From the NCBI RefSeq assembly GCF_900112065.1, contig NZ_FOKE01000010.1, positions 62,001 to 126,000 of the forward strand: DNA of 64,000 nt, written 5' to 3'. This document shows, one piece after another, positions 25,252-32,532 of the stretch; the first letter of the stretch is position 1, and every line of letters starts with the position of its first letter. Both the position numbers and the translations under genes were made by a program. The notes below the pieces were generated by a model. It was not told where the DNA came from, did no database searches, and worked only from the letters and a program-made list of their open reading frames with translations. The stretch is from Cohnella sp. OV330. Its GTDB lineage: Bacteria > Bacillota > Bacilli > Paenibacillales > Paenibacillaceae.

Positions 25252-25389
25252 TTAAGAAGCCTCCGGGGCATGAGGATGGCCGTTGTTCGCGCCTTTGCCG
25301 TTGCGGTCCGGGTACAGGCCGTTCGGTCCCCCGAACGTTTGGTTGACGTCGAGCACCTCAAGCGTTGGCTGGTTCCATTCTTGCTTCAT
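25252..25389 (-). CDS. Lasso peptide precursor (45 aa)
   Basis: A short ORF preceded by a very strong ribosome binding site (AAAGGAGGTGAGACC). The 19-residue leader MKQEWNQPTLEVLDVNQTF fits the lasso leader pattern: aromatic-x-x-Pro (W5, P8), L10, L13 and a conserved Thr at position -2. The predicted 26-residue core starts at Gly20 of the precursor. Its first nine residues, GGPNGLYPD, allow a Gly1-Asp9 macrolactam. The 17-residue tail is hydrophilic, with two His, and ends APEAS. The C-terminal Ser would be the target of the adjacent kinase. Paeninodin shares the x-G-P...P-D ring pattern. Processing sites are predictions. Confidence 0.9.
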   Translation of the reverse strand: MKQEWNQPTLEVLDVNQTFGGPNGLYPDRNGKGANNGHPHAPEAS

Positions 25390-25418
25390 CTGGTCTCACC
25401 TCCTTTCAAGCGGGATCA

Positions 25419-27341
25419 TCAGGCACTTTGCCGGAGAAACCGATATACGATGAGGCTCTGCATCAGCAATCTGGCGTGCCGGTCAAAGGCGCGATCGGGA
25501 CGGGGCGGATGGCCCACCTCGGCCAGCGAGCTGCGGACCTGCTCTACGTTCAGCAGACGCGAGGCCCGAGGATCGTCGCACAGCCGGCGCAGCTCCCCCG
25601 ACATCTCATCCCACATAGGGAGCACGCGATGAATCCAGTCCGCGCCCTGCACGCCCCGGACGCGCTGATTCAACCGGACGGAGTCGGGGAGATAGCCTGC
25701 GGACGCCCGCCGGACGAGCGCGCGGTCCATGCCGTCCTGCACGTACTGTTCGACCGGCACGGACAGGCAGAACCGGACGACCCGCGGATCGCAGGTCGGA
25801 TCTCTCTCCCGGACGGCGTACCGCAGCGACAGTTTGGTCGACGACGTCCCTTGATGGTTCAGGATCGACAGGTTGTCGAACTGATACGTCCGGGCTTCGA
25901 ATTCGTCCATCCAGGCGTCCGTCAATCCGACGTCGTGGCCCTTCAGCTTGTCGAATACGCCGGTGCGCGCCGCCAGCTCCGGATGAATCAGCAGCGGGAT
26001 ACCCGCCAGCGGCTTCGGCGTCGGCTTGGCGAACGCCATTTTGCCGATGTAGGGAAGGAGTAGCGACCGGCCGACGCTGACGTTTTTGCCGTACTGCGCC
26101 AGCTCGCGGTACAGCCGCACCCAACGCAGCCGACGCAGGAGCAGGGCATAGTAGTCCATCGCCGGCCCCCAAGAGATGGAGTAGTTGCCGTTGCCGCCAT
26201 GCAGCAGGACGCCGACGTCCTGCTCGCTCGCTTGCGCGAGAATGCCCTTGAACCAGTAAGAATTTTCAAAAAATTTGTAAGGCGCCTCCACCAAATCGAG
26301 CAGATCGTCGATTTCTTCGAAGGAGTTCCGGTTCGCGAAGTCCATATAGGTATGCGATACGGAGCCTACGTGGTTCACGATGTCCCGGATGTACGGGGTC
26401 TCGTCGGCCGCCATGCTCCGCGGGGTCCAGTCCTTGAAGTCCGGGCGCGGGACATAGCTGTATGTATGCAGCGTCTTGCCTTGCTCGCGCAGCGGCGCTG
26501 CCGCGAAGCTGACGACGGCACCCGAGTCCAGCCCTCCGCTTAGGCTCGCGCCGACGTTCCGGCACGTCCGAAGCTTCGAGACGACGGCTTCCTTGAACAC
26601 CTCGCGGAACGCTTCCTCGTATTCGCCGCTCGTCCTCAGCTTCAGCTTCGGCACCTCTGCCGCCAAGGAGCCGTAGCGTCGGACCTTCAAGCTGCCCTGT
26701 TCGAAGGTAAAAGCGTGCGCAGGCGGAATCTGGCCGATCTGGCGGTACACCGTGGAGCGAACGTCGATCGTGTCCAGGATGATCGGGATCGCCAGAAACT
26801 CGGCCAGCCAGGACTCGTCCAGCTCGTTGCCGACGCCGGGCAGCGCGAGCAGCGGGTTCATCACCGTGCAGAACGCGAATTGCTCCCGCCGATGGACGTA
26901 ATACAGCGTTCGGCTGCCTGCCAGATCCCTGGCCCCGAACAAGCGGCGTTTCTCCTCGTCCCACAGGACGAAGGCGAAGTCGCCGATCAGGTAGTTGGGC
27001 GCATCCTCTCCCCACTTGCGGTACGCCGCCAGGATCAAGTCGCTGTCCGTCATCCGCTGCCGGCGGGCATGCTCGATCTGCAGCCGGCCGAAGAGCTCCT
27101 CCCGGTTGTCGATGATCGCGTCCGCGGCGATGACGAGCGCTTGTCCTTCTTCGCGGCAGGGCTGCCGGTCATGCACCGATTCGGGCGTGAACCACTGCGC
27201 ATGGCAGCCCATGAAGACCTGCCGGTCATGCCAGGTACGCACGTGATGGGCCGGATACTTCTCCAACGCCTTCATCATCAGGCCGGCCGATTCAACGGAA
27301 ACCGGCTCATGCTCGTTTAGCAACCCGGCTATAGCGCTCAT
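25419..27341 (-). CDS. Lasso peptide macrolactam synthetase (asparagine synthase-like, C protein)
   Basis: This 640-aa protein has an N-terminal Ntn/glutaminase-like domain (residues 1-~220) whose second residue is Ser, not the nucleophilic Cys of true asparagine synthetases. A C-terminal ATP-pyrophosphatase domain carries the PP-loop SGGLDS at 268-273. Lasso cyclases use this domain to adenylate the ring Asp/Glu side chain and close the isopeptide bond with the core N-terminus. Position 30 bp upstream of the precursor supports this over an amino-acid biosynthetic role. It is the first gene of the minus-strand cluster; duplicated promoter-like elements lie just upstream. Confidence 0.9.
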   Translation of the reverse strand: MSAIAGLLNEHEPVSVESAGLMMKALEKYPAHHVRTWHDRQVFMGCHAQWFTPESVHDRQPCREEGQALVIAADAIIDNREELFGRLQIEHARRQRMTDSDLILAAYRKWGEDAPNYLIGDFAFVLWDEEKRRLFGARDLAGSRTLYYVHRREQFAFCTVMNPLLALPGVGNELDESWLAEFLAIPIILDTIDVRSTVYRQIGQIPPAHAFTFEQGSLKVRRYGSLAAEVPKLKLRTSGEYEEAFREVFKEAVVSKLRTCRNVGASLSGGLDSGAVVSFAAAPLREQGKTLHTYSYVPRPDFKDWTPRSMAADETPYIRDIVNHVGSVSHTYMDFANRNSFEEIDDLLDLVEAPYKFFENSYWFKGILAQASEQDVGVLLHGGNGNYSISWGPAMDYYALLLRRLRWVRLYRELAQYGKNVSVGRSLLLPYIGKMAFAKPTPKPLAGIPLLIHPELAARTGVFDKLKGHDVGLTDAWMDEFEARTYQFDNLSILNHQGTSSTKLSLRYAVRERDPTCDPRVVRFCLSVPVEQYVQDGMDRALVRRASAGYLPDSVRLNQRVRGVQGADWIHRVLPMWDEMSGELRRLCDDPRASRLLNVEQVRSSLAEVGHPPRPDRAFDRHARLLMQSLIVYRFLRQSA

Positions 27342-27373
27342 AGTTCTCCTATCTTGGACGTGGTAGCGTTTTC

Positions 27374-27450
27374 TTTGGGGCTAATTATATCAATTTCGAC
27401 TTTTGAATGTTGTCGCTTTTTGTCTTGGGGCTTATTATATCAATTTCGAC
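27374..27450 (-). promoter_or_regulatory. Duplicated promoter-like element before the lasso operon
   Basis: The minus-strand sequence GTCGAAATTGATATAATAAG occurs at 27450-27431 and again at 27400-27381 (with ATTAG), followed each time by CCCCAA. The copies are 50 bp apart. Each contains a consensus-like -10 TATAAT. No good -35 is evident. They could be two promoters or one promoter with an upstream operator copy. Confidence 0.55.
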
Positions 27451-27515
27451 AAAAATGCAAATGCCGCGGGAGGAGTAGCCGGGGATAGCGGAAAGTAGTA
27501 CGGACATGCAAAAAG

Positions 27516-27544
27516 AGCGGTGCGGAAACGATTTCCGCATCGCT
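27516..27544 (-). terminator. Isolated terminator-like hairpin upstream of the lasso promoter
   Basis: AGCG-TGCGGAAA type arms pair as AGCGGTGCGGAAA with TTTCCGCATCGCT across three bases. Read on the minus strand, the hairpin is followed by CTTTTTGC. No minus-strand gene ends here. It may insulate the lasso promoters from antisense transcription of dapA or end an unannotated transcript. Confidence 0.5.
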
Positions 27545-27732
27545 ATTTTCAATATATTGCCAGCCTTCGCGCCCGAAAAAGACCAATTAACCGCGAGCCG
27601 GAAGCAATGACGATGAGCTCGACGTTCTATCGATAACTTTGATGGTTCGATCGAAGATGCGGGATAACGACAGCGGCACGTTCCGTGTTACGTTGAAAGA
27701 ATAACGTCGGCATGAGGAGATGAATAGACGCG

Positions 27733-28617
27733 ATGATGAGCAAAAAGCAGCTAAACGGCATATTCGTACCGACAGTCACGCCGTTTTCCGCGGACGAAGA
27801 GGTAGATCCGGCATCCTACCGGCGCTATGTGGATCGGTTGCTCGGCCAAGACATTCAGGGATTGGTCGTCGGCGGCACGACCGGCGAGTCTCCAACGGTT
27901 GAATGGGATGAAGTCGCTTCGCTCGTGCGTCTGACGCAAGAGGCGGTTCGGGAAAAGGGGAAGCGGATGCCGGTCGTGGTCGGCACAGGCACCAACAACA
28001 CGGCTTCCTCGGTCAGGCGGACGGAGGCCGCGGGCCTGCTTGGCGCGGATGCGGTCCTCGTCGTCGTGCCCTACTACAGCCGGCCTTCGCAAGAGGGCAT
28101 ATTAGCGCACTTCCGCCATGTATCGCAGGTTGGCGTGCCCGTCATCGTGTATGAGATTCCTTCCCGAACCGGTACGAGGCTCAGCGTAGACACGGCCCGT
28201 CGCATCATGGATCTGGACGGTGTTATTGGTATGAAAGACAGTACTGGAGACACCTCGCTGCTCGAGGCACTGACGCGAACGAGCTCGAAGCCGATGCTGT
28301 GCGGCGAGGATCGATGTTTTTTTGACATGCTGAGCAAAGGCGCCCGGGGCGGAATTCTCGCCTCGGCGAATATTCGGACGGAGGTCTTCGTCGACGTGTA
28401 TCGCAGGTTCGAGCGGGGAGATGCGGAGGGCGCCGTCCAAGCGTTCGCGACTGTGTTGCCCTGGATCGAGCGGCTGTTCAGGGAACCTAACCCCGCGCCG
28501 GTGAAGTGGCTGCTGGCACGCGAGGGCATCATCGCGTCCGATGCGCTTCGGCTGCCGATGAGCCCGATCTCGCAGTCGCTGCGCGAGGAGCTGGAGACCT
28601 TGCTGCGGGCGCAATAA
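27733..28617 (+). CDS. dapA: 4-hydroxy-tetrahydrodipicolinate synthase (DapA family)
   Basis: A 294-aa class I aldolase. It carries GGTTGESPT near residue 47, the Tyr of VYEIPSRTG and the Schiff-base Lys in GVIGMKDSTGD, the canonical DapA triad elements. It should condense pyruvate with aspartate semialdehyde in the lysine/diaminopimelate pathway. It stands alone, without dapB or asd. Related N-acetylneuraminate lyase or KDG aldolase functions cannot be excluded for an orphan copy, but the GTTGE and pocket residues favour DapA. GGAGATGAA lies upstream of the ATG. No lysine riboswitch is recognisable in the 180 bp upstream. Confidence 0.88.
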   Translation: MMSKKQLNGIFVPTVTPFSADEEVDPASYRRYVDRLLGQDIQGLVVGGTTGESPTVEWDEVASLVRLTQEAVREKGKRMPVVVGTGTNNTASSVRRTEAAGLLGADAVLVVVPYYSRPSQEGILAHFRHVSQVGVPVIVYEIPSRTGTRLSVDTARRIMDLDGVIGMKDSTGDTSLLEALTRTSSKPMLCGEDRCFFDMLSKGARGGILASANIRTEVFVDVYRRFERGDAEGAVQAFATVLPWIERLFREPNPAPVKWLLAREGIIASDALRLPMSPISQSLREELETLLRAQ

Positions 28618-28618
28618 A

Positions 28619-28645
28619 AATCGCCGGGGCGGTATGCCCCGGCGA
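28619..28645 (-). terminator. Terminator between dapA and the convergent phosphatase gene
   Basis: TCGCCGGGGC/GCCCCGGCGA form a perfect ten-base stem with a four-base loop. On the minus strand TTTTTATTG follows, so it is strongest for the CpsB-like gene. On the plus strand there is no U-run. Confidence 0.8.
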
Positions 28646-28663
28646 TGCATGCCAAGCTGCGCG

Positions 28664-29371
28664 TCAGCCGGCCAGGATGCTGCGCATGCGCGCCTCCAGC
28701 TCGGCCCTCGCCTGCGCGCCGGCCACTTCCTCGAAGATGGCCATGCCCGCGCCGAGATTCGGCTTCCGGTTCACGTTGTGGGCGTCGGTCGCGAGCGTGT
28801 GCGCATGTCCGGACGCGATGAGCGCGCGCCCGTACCGCTGCGCCTCCGGTCCGAAGTTGCCGACCAGGCTGTCCGCCGACACCTGCGTCCACAAGCCGAG
28901 CTCGATCAGCTGCGGCAGCAGCTCCGGATCGTCCCTGAAGAACGGATGCCGCTCCGGATGCGCCATTACCGGCGTCACGCCCGCGTCCAGCAACCGCTGC
29001 ACGATCTCCAGCGTCGCCGGGTCGTAGCCGCTCCAACGCTGCTCGAAAAGCAGATGCGTGCCAGTCCGGCCGAGCCGGGAGTAGGAGCGATTCCTGGTGT
29101 GCTCGTCGAAGAACGCCGCGCTCACCAGTTGGACCTCGTTGCCCGGATGCAGCCGGATGTCGATTCCCTGCCTGTCCAGCTCGCGCTCGAGCTCTTCCAG
29201 CTTGCGGTGCACGACGTCGGACACGGTGAGATACAGGCCGTTGAAGTGAGGCGTCACGACGATATCCCTTATGCCATCCTCATAGGCGATCCGCGCCATC
29301 GCCACGGACTCGTCCAGATCCTTCGCGCCGTCATCCACGCCATGCAAGATGTGGCAGTGTATATCGATCAT
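28664..29371 (-). CDS. CpsB/YwqE-type PHP-domain protein tyrosine phosphatase
   Basis: This 235-aa protein has PHP-domain metal motifs: MIDIHCHILHGVDDGA at the start, VVTPHFN, HPGNEV, MAHPERH and the late LATDAHN. This set matches manganese-dependent tyrosine phosphatases CpsB/YwqE that dephosphorylate BY-kinases controlling exopolysaccharide synthesis. No kinase or capsule gene lies beside it. GGGAGGTG precedes the ATG. It lies 68 bp downstream of cat on the same strand with no terminator between them, so cat readthrough is possible. Confidence 0.88.
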   Translation of the reverse strand: MIDIHCHILHGVDDGAKDLDESVAMARIAYEDGIRDIVVTPHFNGLYLTVSDVVHRKLEELERELDRQGIDIRLHPGNEVQLVSAAFFDEHTRNRSYSRLGRTGTHLLFEQRWSGYDPATLEIVQRLLDAGVTPVMAHPERHPFFRDDPELLPQLIELGLWTQVSADSLVGNFGPEAQRYGRALIASGHAHTLATDAHNVNRKPNLGAGMAIFEEVAGAQARAELEARMRSILAG

Positions 29372-29439
29372 GTCAACACCTCCCTTGTATTTTTCCTATG
29401 TTAGCAGACGGCTCCGCAAGGGACAAGGAAGATGTCGCG

Positions 29440-30099
29440 TCATAGACCTGCCAGCCAGCTCTTGCAGTCCGATGCCAGCTGCTGAAGTTCGCCCAACAGC
29501 ATGCCTGCATGGTACCCGTCGCAAACGGCATGGTGAAGCTGAACGGACAACGGCAACAGCAGCTTGCCGCCCTGCTTTTCGTATTTTCCCATCGTGAAAA
29601 TAGGAAGCAAAAAGGTCCCCTCGGCGTAAATATTCAGATTGAATCCCGTAAAATTCACCCAAGGGATGCTGGAGATCGGAAAGGTGTTCGGCGGCTCGTC
29701 CGGACACGGGAATAACGGCTTGGCGTCTTTATATTTCTCCATTTCTTGCCGGCAGCGGCCGTAAAACGTCGCGAATTCCTCGCTGTACGGCGCCCAAATG
29801 CTCGAGAAGGTGTTGTCGTCCCGATGAAAAATCGTGAAGCTCGGGGACATCCGCTCCCATACGCCCAGCCTGCCTTCGGAATCGAAGCAAGTCCGGAACG
29901 CAGGGTCGCGATTCACCGCCGTCGCGATCATGTGGATCAGCGCCGGATAGAGCTTGGCGTCCTTGCGCTTTAGTTCTTCCTTCAGAAGGGTAATGTCGAT
30001 GTTCGCGGTTATGCTGTACGTGCAGCTGACCCGGTGGAGATAATGTTCGAAGTAAGGCTTTCTGCTCCATTTTTCCAAATCGATCGGTTGAAATATCAT
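29440..30099 (-). CDS. cat: Chloramphenicol O-acetyltransferase, type A, attenuator-controlled
   Basis: At 219 aa it has the length of a trimeric type A CAT. The catalytic His is in QLHHAVCDGYH (about residue 190). Further family segments are the N-terminal RKPYFEHYLHRVSCTYSITANIDIT and the central SSIPWVNFTGFNLN. It acetylates chloramphenicol at the 3-hydroxyl with acetyl-CoA. The ribosome binding site GGAGGGC lies inside a perfect 13-bp hairpin downstream of a nine-codon leader ORF, the classical arrangement for drug-induced translational attenuation. Upstream lie a methyltransferase and a MerR regulator on the same strand. Confidence 0.92.
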   Translation of the reverse strand: MIFQPIDLEKWSRKPYFEHYLHRVSCTYSITANIDITLLKEELKRKDAKLYPALIHMIATAVNRDPAFRTCFDSEGRLGVWERMSPSFTIFHRDDNTFSSIWAPYSEEFATFYGRCRQEMEKYKDAKPLFPCPDEPPNTFPISSIPWVNFTGFNLNIYAEGTFLLPIFTMGKYEKQGGKLLLPLSVQLHHAVCDGYHAGMLLGELQQLASDCKSWLAGL

Positions 30100-30107
30100 T
30101 TGTTTTC

Positions 30108-30141
30108 GCCCTCCTAAAATAAATTTGAATTTTAGGAGGGC
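30108..30141 (-). promoter_or_regulatory. Attenuator hairpin hiding the cat ribosome binding site
   Basis: Arms GCCCTCCTAAAAT and ATTTTAGGAGGGC (minus strand) pair perfectly over 13 bp with an eight-base loop. The downstream arm contains the cat Shine-Dalgarno. The upstream arm contains the last codons and stop of the leader ORF, so a ribosome stalled before them would melt the stem. Confidence 0.92.
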
Positions 30142-30161
30142 AAATCGACTGCCTTAACCAT
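30132..30161 (-). CDS. cat leader peptide, nine codons (MVKAVDLPS)
   Basis: ATG at 30161 with GAGGAA upstream, stop TAA at 30132. The start MVKAVD closely resembles the MVKTD pentapeptide of the cat-86 leader, known to inhibit peptidyl transferase and cause chloramphenicol-dependent stalling. Codons 7-9 and the stop form the upstream arm of the hairpin. This is what one expects from a functional cat leader. Too short for ordinary gene calling. Confidence 0.88.
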   Translation of the reverse strand: MVKAVDLPS

Positions 30162-30197
30162 GTCCGTTCACGTTCCTCGCTTAATTTTCGATGACGC

Positions 30198-30950
30198 TCA
30201 AGCGTTCCGCGCGCTTATCATAAATCGCTTCGCGTTCGTGCGGATTCCTTTTTCGGTCCGATTCTCTTCCATAAATGCTCGTAAAACCTCGAAGTCGCCC
30301 TTCTCTTGCCCGAAGCCCGGAATGATCGGCGTATGCTTGAGAAGAAAAATCAGGTCCTCTGGCGTCCGATAGTACTCTACCGTGTCATATTCTTTCGTCC
30401 GGATGTCCCTGAAGCCCGCTTCCTCCAGCTCCAGCCTGTATTTCCGCAGCAATGTCCCGTCCGGTTCCCCATAACGCTGGCCTCGGCCGAAGGCTTGCTT
30501 CAGATTGAGCTTGTCTCCCTCCGCAACCTGCTGAGTGATGAACAAGCCGTCGCGTGATAGCACTTTGGCTACCTCGCGCGCACTGAATCCGGCATGTCTG
30601 CATGTCACGATGTCGAAGAACTGCTCGGGAAAATCGAGCTGCTCGGCCTCCATATGAACAAAGCGCACGTTCGTGGCGCCGGCATTCGCCAGATTCGCCC
30701 TCGCCGTCTGAATCATCCCCTGCGAGCGGTCGATTCCCACCAGCAGCAGCGCCGCGTCGCGTATGGCTAAAATGGCCTCGCCGCCCCCGGTTCCGATGTC
30801 TAGCAGCAGATCGGATTTCCGGCACATCCGTTTGACTTCCTCATAGATGTCGGCTTGCTCGTCCTCTACCAGCACCTTCAGCCTGCTGAAGTCCCAGCCG
30901 TTCGCTTGGCCGACGCGGTCGTAGAAGGCTTTGTAGTCTGTATCGTCCAT
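30198..30950 (-). CDS. Class I SAM-dependent methyltransferase
   Basis: This 250-aa protein has SAM-binding motif I LLLDIGTGGGEAIL at about residues 48-60, the acidic post-motif VGIDRS, motif II-like MEAEQLDFPEQFFDIVTCRHAGF, and a C-terminal PEDLIFLLKHTPIIPGF segment typical of Rossmann methyltransferases of the UbiE/methyltransf-11 type. The substrate is unknown. It begins 25 bp after the MerR gene and ends 36 bp before the cat leader ORF with no terminator between, so merR, this gene and cat may be one transcript. A role in drug resistance is possible but not shown. Confidence 0.85.
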   Translation of the reverse strand: MDDTDYKAFYDRVGQANGWDFSRLKVLVEDEQADIYEEVKRMCRKSDLLLDIGTGGGEAILAIRDAALLLVGIDRSQGMIQTARANLANAGATNVRFVHMEAEQLDFPEQFFDIVTCRHAGFSAREVAKVLSRDGLFITQQVAEGDKLNLKQAFGRGQRYGEPDGTLLRKYRLELEEAGFRDIRTKEYDTVEYYRTPEDLIFLLKHTPIIPGFGQEKGDFEVLRAFMEENRTEKGIRTNAKRFMISARNA

Positions 30951-30975
30951 TCGGTATCCGCCTTTCCTGCTTGCG

Positions 30976-31443
30976 TTACGGCTTGCCCGTCCTGCCCGCT
31001 ACGGAAAAATGGCTCATCTCCATAGGCGAGATGGGCTTCTTTTTCGTCCCCTCTTTCTCCTCGCTCGGGCATTCCCCGCGGTATCGCCCTTCGTCCAGCT
31101 TTAAATCGATAAAATCGACGACCTGCTGCAGCGACGCGATCTGGCTGACGATATTTTCCCGATGATGCCGCAGTTGCGCCACCAACTCGGGGTAATCCGC
31201 AGGATCGGCGTCGGCGGATACCGCCAGGAACGGCCGCATCTCCTCCAGCGGCATCCCCGTCTTTTTCAGGCAGGATAGCAGCCGGATCGTACGGATGTCC
31301 TCTTCTCTGTAGACGCGATGCCCGTTGTCCTTCCGCTCCGCCCGGGGCAGCAGCGCGATTTTCTCGTAATAACGAATCGTATCTTCGGTGACGCCGGTCT
31401 GGTCCGCGGTCTGCTTGATCGTATAAGCGGGCGCGATCTTCAT
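30976..31443 (-). CDS. MerR family transcriptional regulator (AdhR-like)
   Basis: A 155-aa protein from ATG 31443 (GGGAGGG upstream). The MerR HTH is YTIKQTADQTGVTEDTIRYYEKIALLPRAERKDNGHRVY, followed by the dimer helix and a C-terminal variable region without the Cys pattern of metal sensors. The longer frame to 31566 runs through its own promoter and is rejected. Regulators of this type (AdhR, YraB and similar) sense small organic compounds or carbonyl stress. It is divergent from an SDR gene, and both promoters carry the matching dyad in a 19-bp spacer. Confidence 0.9.
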   Translation of the reverse strand: MKIAPAYTIKQTADQTGVTEDTIRYYEKIALLPRAERKDNGHRVYREEDIRTIRLLSCLKKTGMPLEEMRPFLAVSADADPADYPELVAQLRHHRENIVSQIASLQQVVDFIDLKLDEGRYRGECPSEEKEGTKKKPISPMEMSHFSVAGRTGKP

Positions 31444-31475
31444 CTTGTTCCCTCCCGGAGATTGCTTGTGTTTGC

Positions 31476-31506
31476 ATTGTACATCTTGGAGCTGGCTCCA
31501 AGTCAA
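31476..31506 (-). promoter_or_regulatory. MerR-type promoter of the regulator/methyltransferase/cat transcript
   Basis: On the minus strand, -35 TTGACT and -10 TACAAT are separated by 19 bp (31482-31500). The spacer holds the dyad TTGGAG-CCAG-CTCCAA. The over-long spacer with a central dyad is the hallmark of MerR-activated promoters. Confidence 0.85.
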
Positions 31507-31545
31507 GCGAATCGAACGAAGGGTCGGGACTTGTTTGCCGTGCCC

Positions 31546-31576
31546 TTGACTTGGAGCCGACTCCAACTTTTAGAAT
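31546..31576 (+). promoter_or_regulatory. MerR-type promoter of the SDR gene
   Basis: -35 TTGACT (31546-31551), -10 TAGAAT (31571-31576), spacer 19 bp, with dyad TTGGAG-CCGA-CTCCAA across it. The dyad is nearly identical to that of the divergent promoter 70 bp away, so the same MerR protein should bind both. Confidence 0.87.
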
Positions 31577-31629
31577 GTGCGCTACAGGGGTGAACGACGG
31601 CCCCGGCATTCGAAGGAGGCGTATGAGGC

Positions 31630-32484
31630 ATGAACACGAACGAACGGGAAAATATCGCTCTGGTAACGGGCGCTAATGCAGGGATCGGACTGGCGTTAAC
31701 GAAGAAATTGCTGGCGGAACGGTGGCAGGTAGCAGCTGTCATCCGCTCCGGCTTTCCCGCCGACGATCCCGACATCCGGGAGGCCGTCCGGCACGGCTGG
31801 CTCCGGATTTATCAAACGGCGGACCTCGCCGACTTTGCCGGGCTGCGACAGGTTCTGGAGGAGATCAAAGCCAAAGAGCGGCGAATCGATATTTTGTTCA
31901 ATAACGCCGGCGGGTCTTTTCCCGAGCTTAGCTATTCGGCGCAGGGACGCGAGAAGCATTACGAACTGATGACGGTTGCACCCTATATCATCCTGATGGA
32001 GCTCATGGAGAGCCTGAAGAACGGCCGCCTCAAAACGGTGATCAACACCTCGTCCGCGGCTTTCAAGTACACGAAGACGCTTAGCATCGATATTCTGGAG
32101 CGCCCCAAAACCTTCCGCAAGCTGCTCGGCCCGTACGCCGCCTCCAAGCTGGCGCTCTCGCTGTGGACGCAGACGGCCGCGCCGCAGCTGCTGAAGGAAG
32201 GCATCCGGATTCGCAGCGTCGATCCCGGCGGCAACAATACGCTCCGAAAGGGGAAAGAATCCGGCTTGCCCATCGTCGTTAAAGCCCTGATGAAGCTGTT
32301 CTTCTCTCCGCCATCCCAAGGCGCCGAGCGTTTGTACGAAGGTGCGCTTGGGGAGCATCGAATGGGGACAGGCGTATATCTGGAAAAGGGCCGCATAACG
32401 GAATTAAAGCATCAAGATCAAGCCGAGAGCGTGCTGGAAAGAATGCGTTCGATTTATGAAAGGGAGTTTCTCGCCCGGGGTTGA
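31630..32484 (+). CDS. Short-chain dehydrogenase/reductase
   Basis: This 284-aa protein has the cofactor motif TGANAGIG at about residues 14-21, NNAGG at about 90, a catalytic Ser in INTSSAA and YAASK as the YxxxK pair. The layout is closer to retinol dehydrogenase/WW-oxidoreductase-like SDRs than to FabG. The substrate is unknown; a carbonyl compound would fit an AdhR-like regulator. GGAGGCG precedes the ATG, and its promoter carries a MerR operator. Confidence 0.88.
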   Translation: MNTNERENIALVTGANAGIGLALTKKLLAERWQVAAVIRSGFPADDPDIREAVRHGWLRIYQTADLADFAGLRQVLEEIKAKERRIDILFNNAGGSFPELSYSAQGREKHYELMTVAPYIILMELMESLKNGRLKTVINTSSAAFKYTKTLSIDILERPKTFRKLLGPYAASKLALSLWTQTAAPQLLKEGIRIRSVDPGGNNTLRKGKESGLPIVVKALMKLFFSPPSQGAERLYEGALGEHRMGTGVYLEKGRITELKHQDQAESVLERMRSIYEREFLARG

Positions 32485-32532
32485 TGGTATAGACGGAGCA
32501 GCGACAATCTTTTTTCGTGCAATGTGCGGCGA

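Noticed and set aside
25419..27341. Ordinary asparagine synthetase for asparagine synthesis or sporulation (AsnO)
   Set aside because: Residue 2 is Ser rather than the glutaminase Cys, and the gene abuts a lasso precursor and kinase.
27552..27732. Lysine riboswitch upstream of dapA
   Set aside because: The 180 bp show none of the conserved L-box helices that I can recognise, and no terminator or anti-terminator precedes the start.
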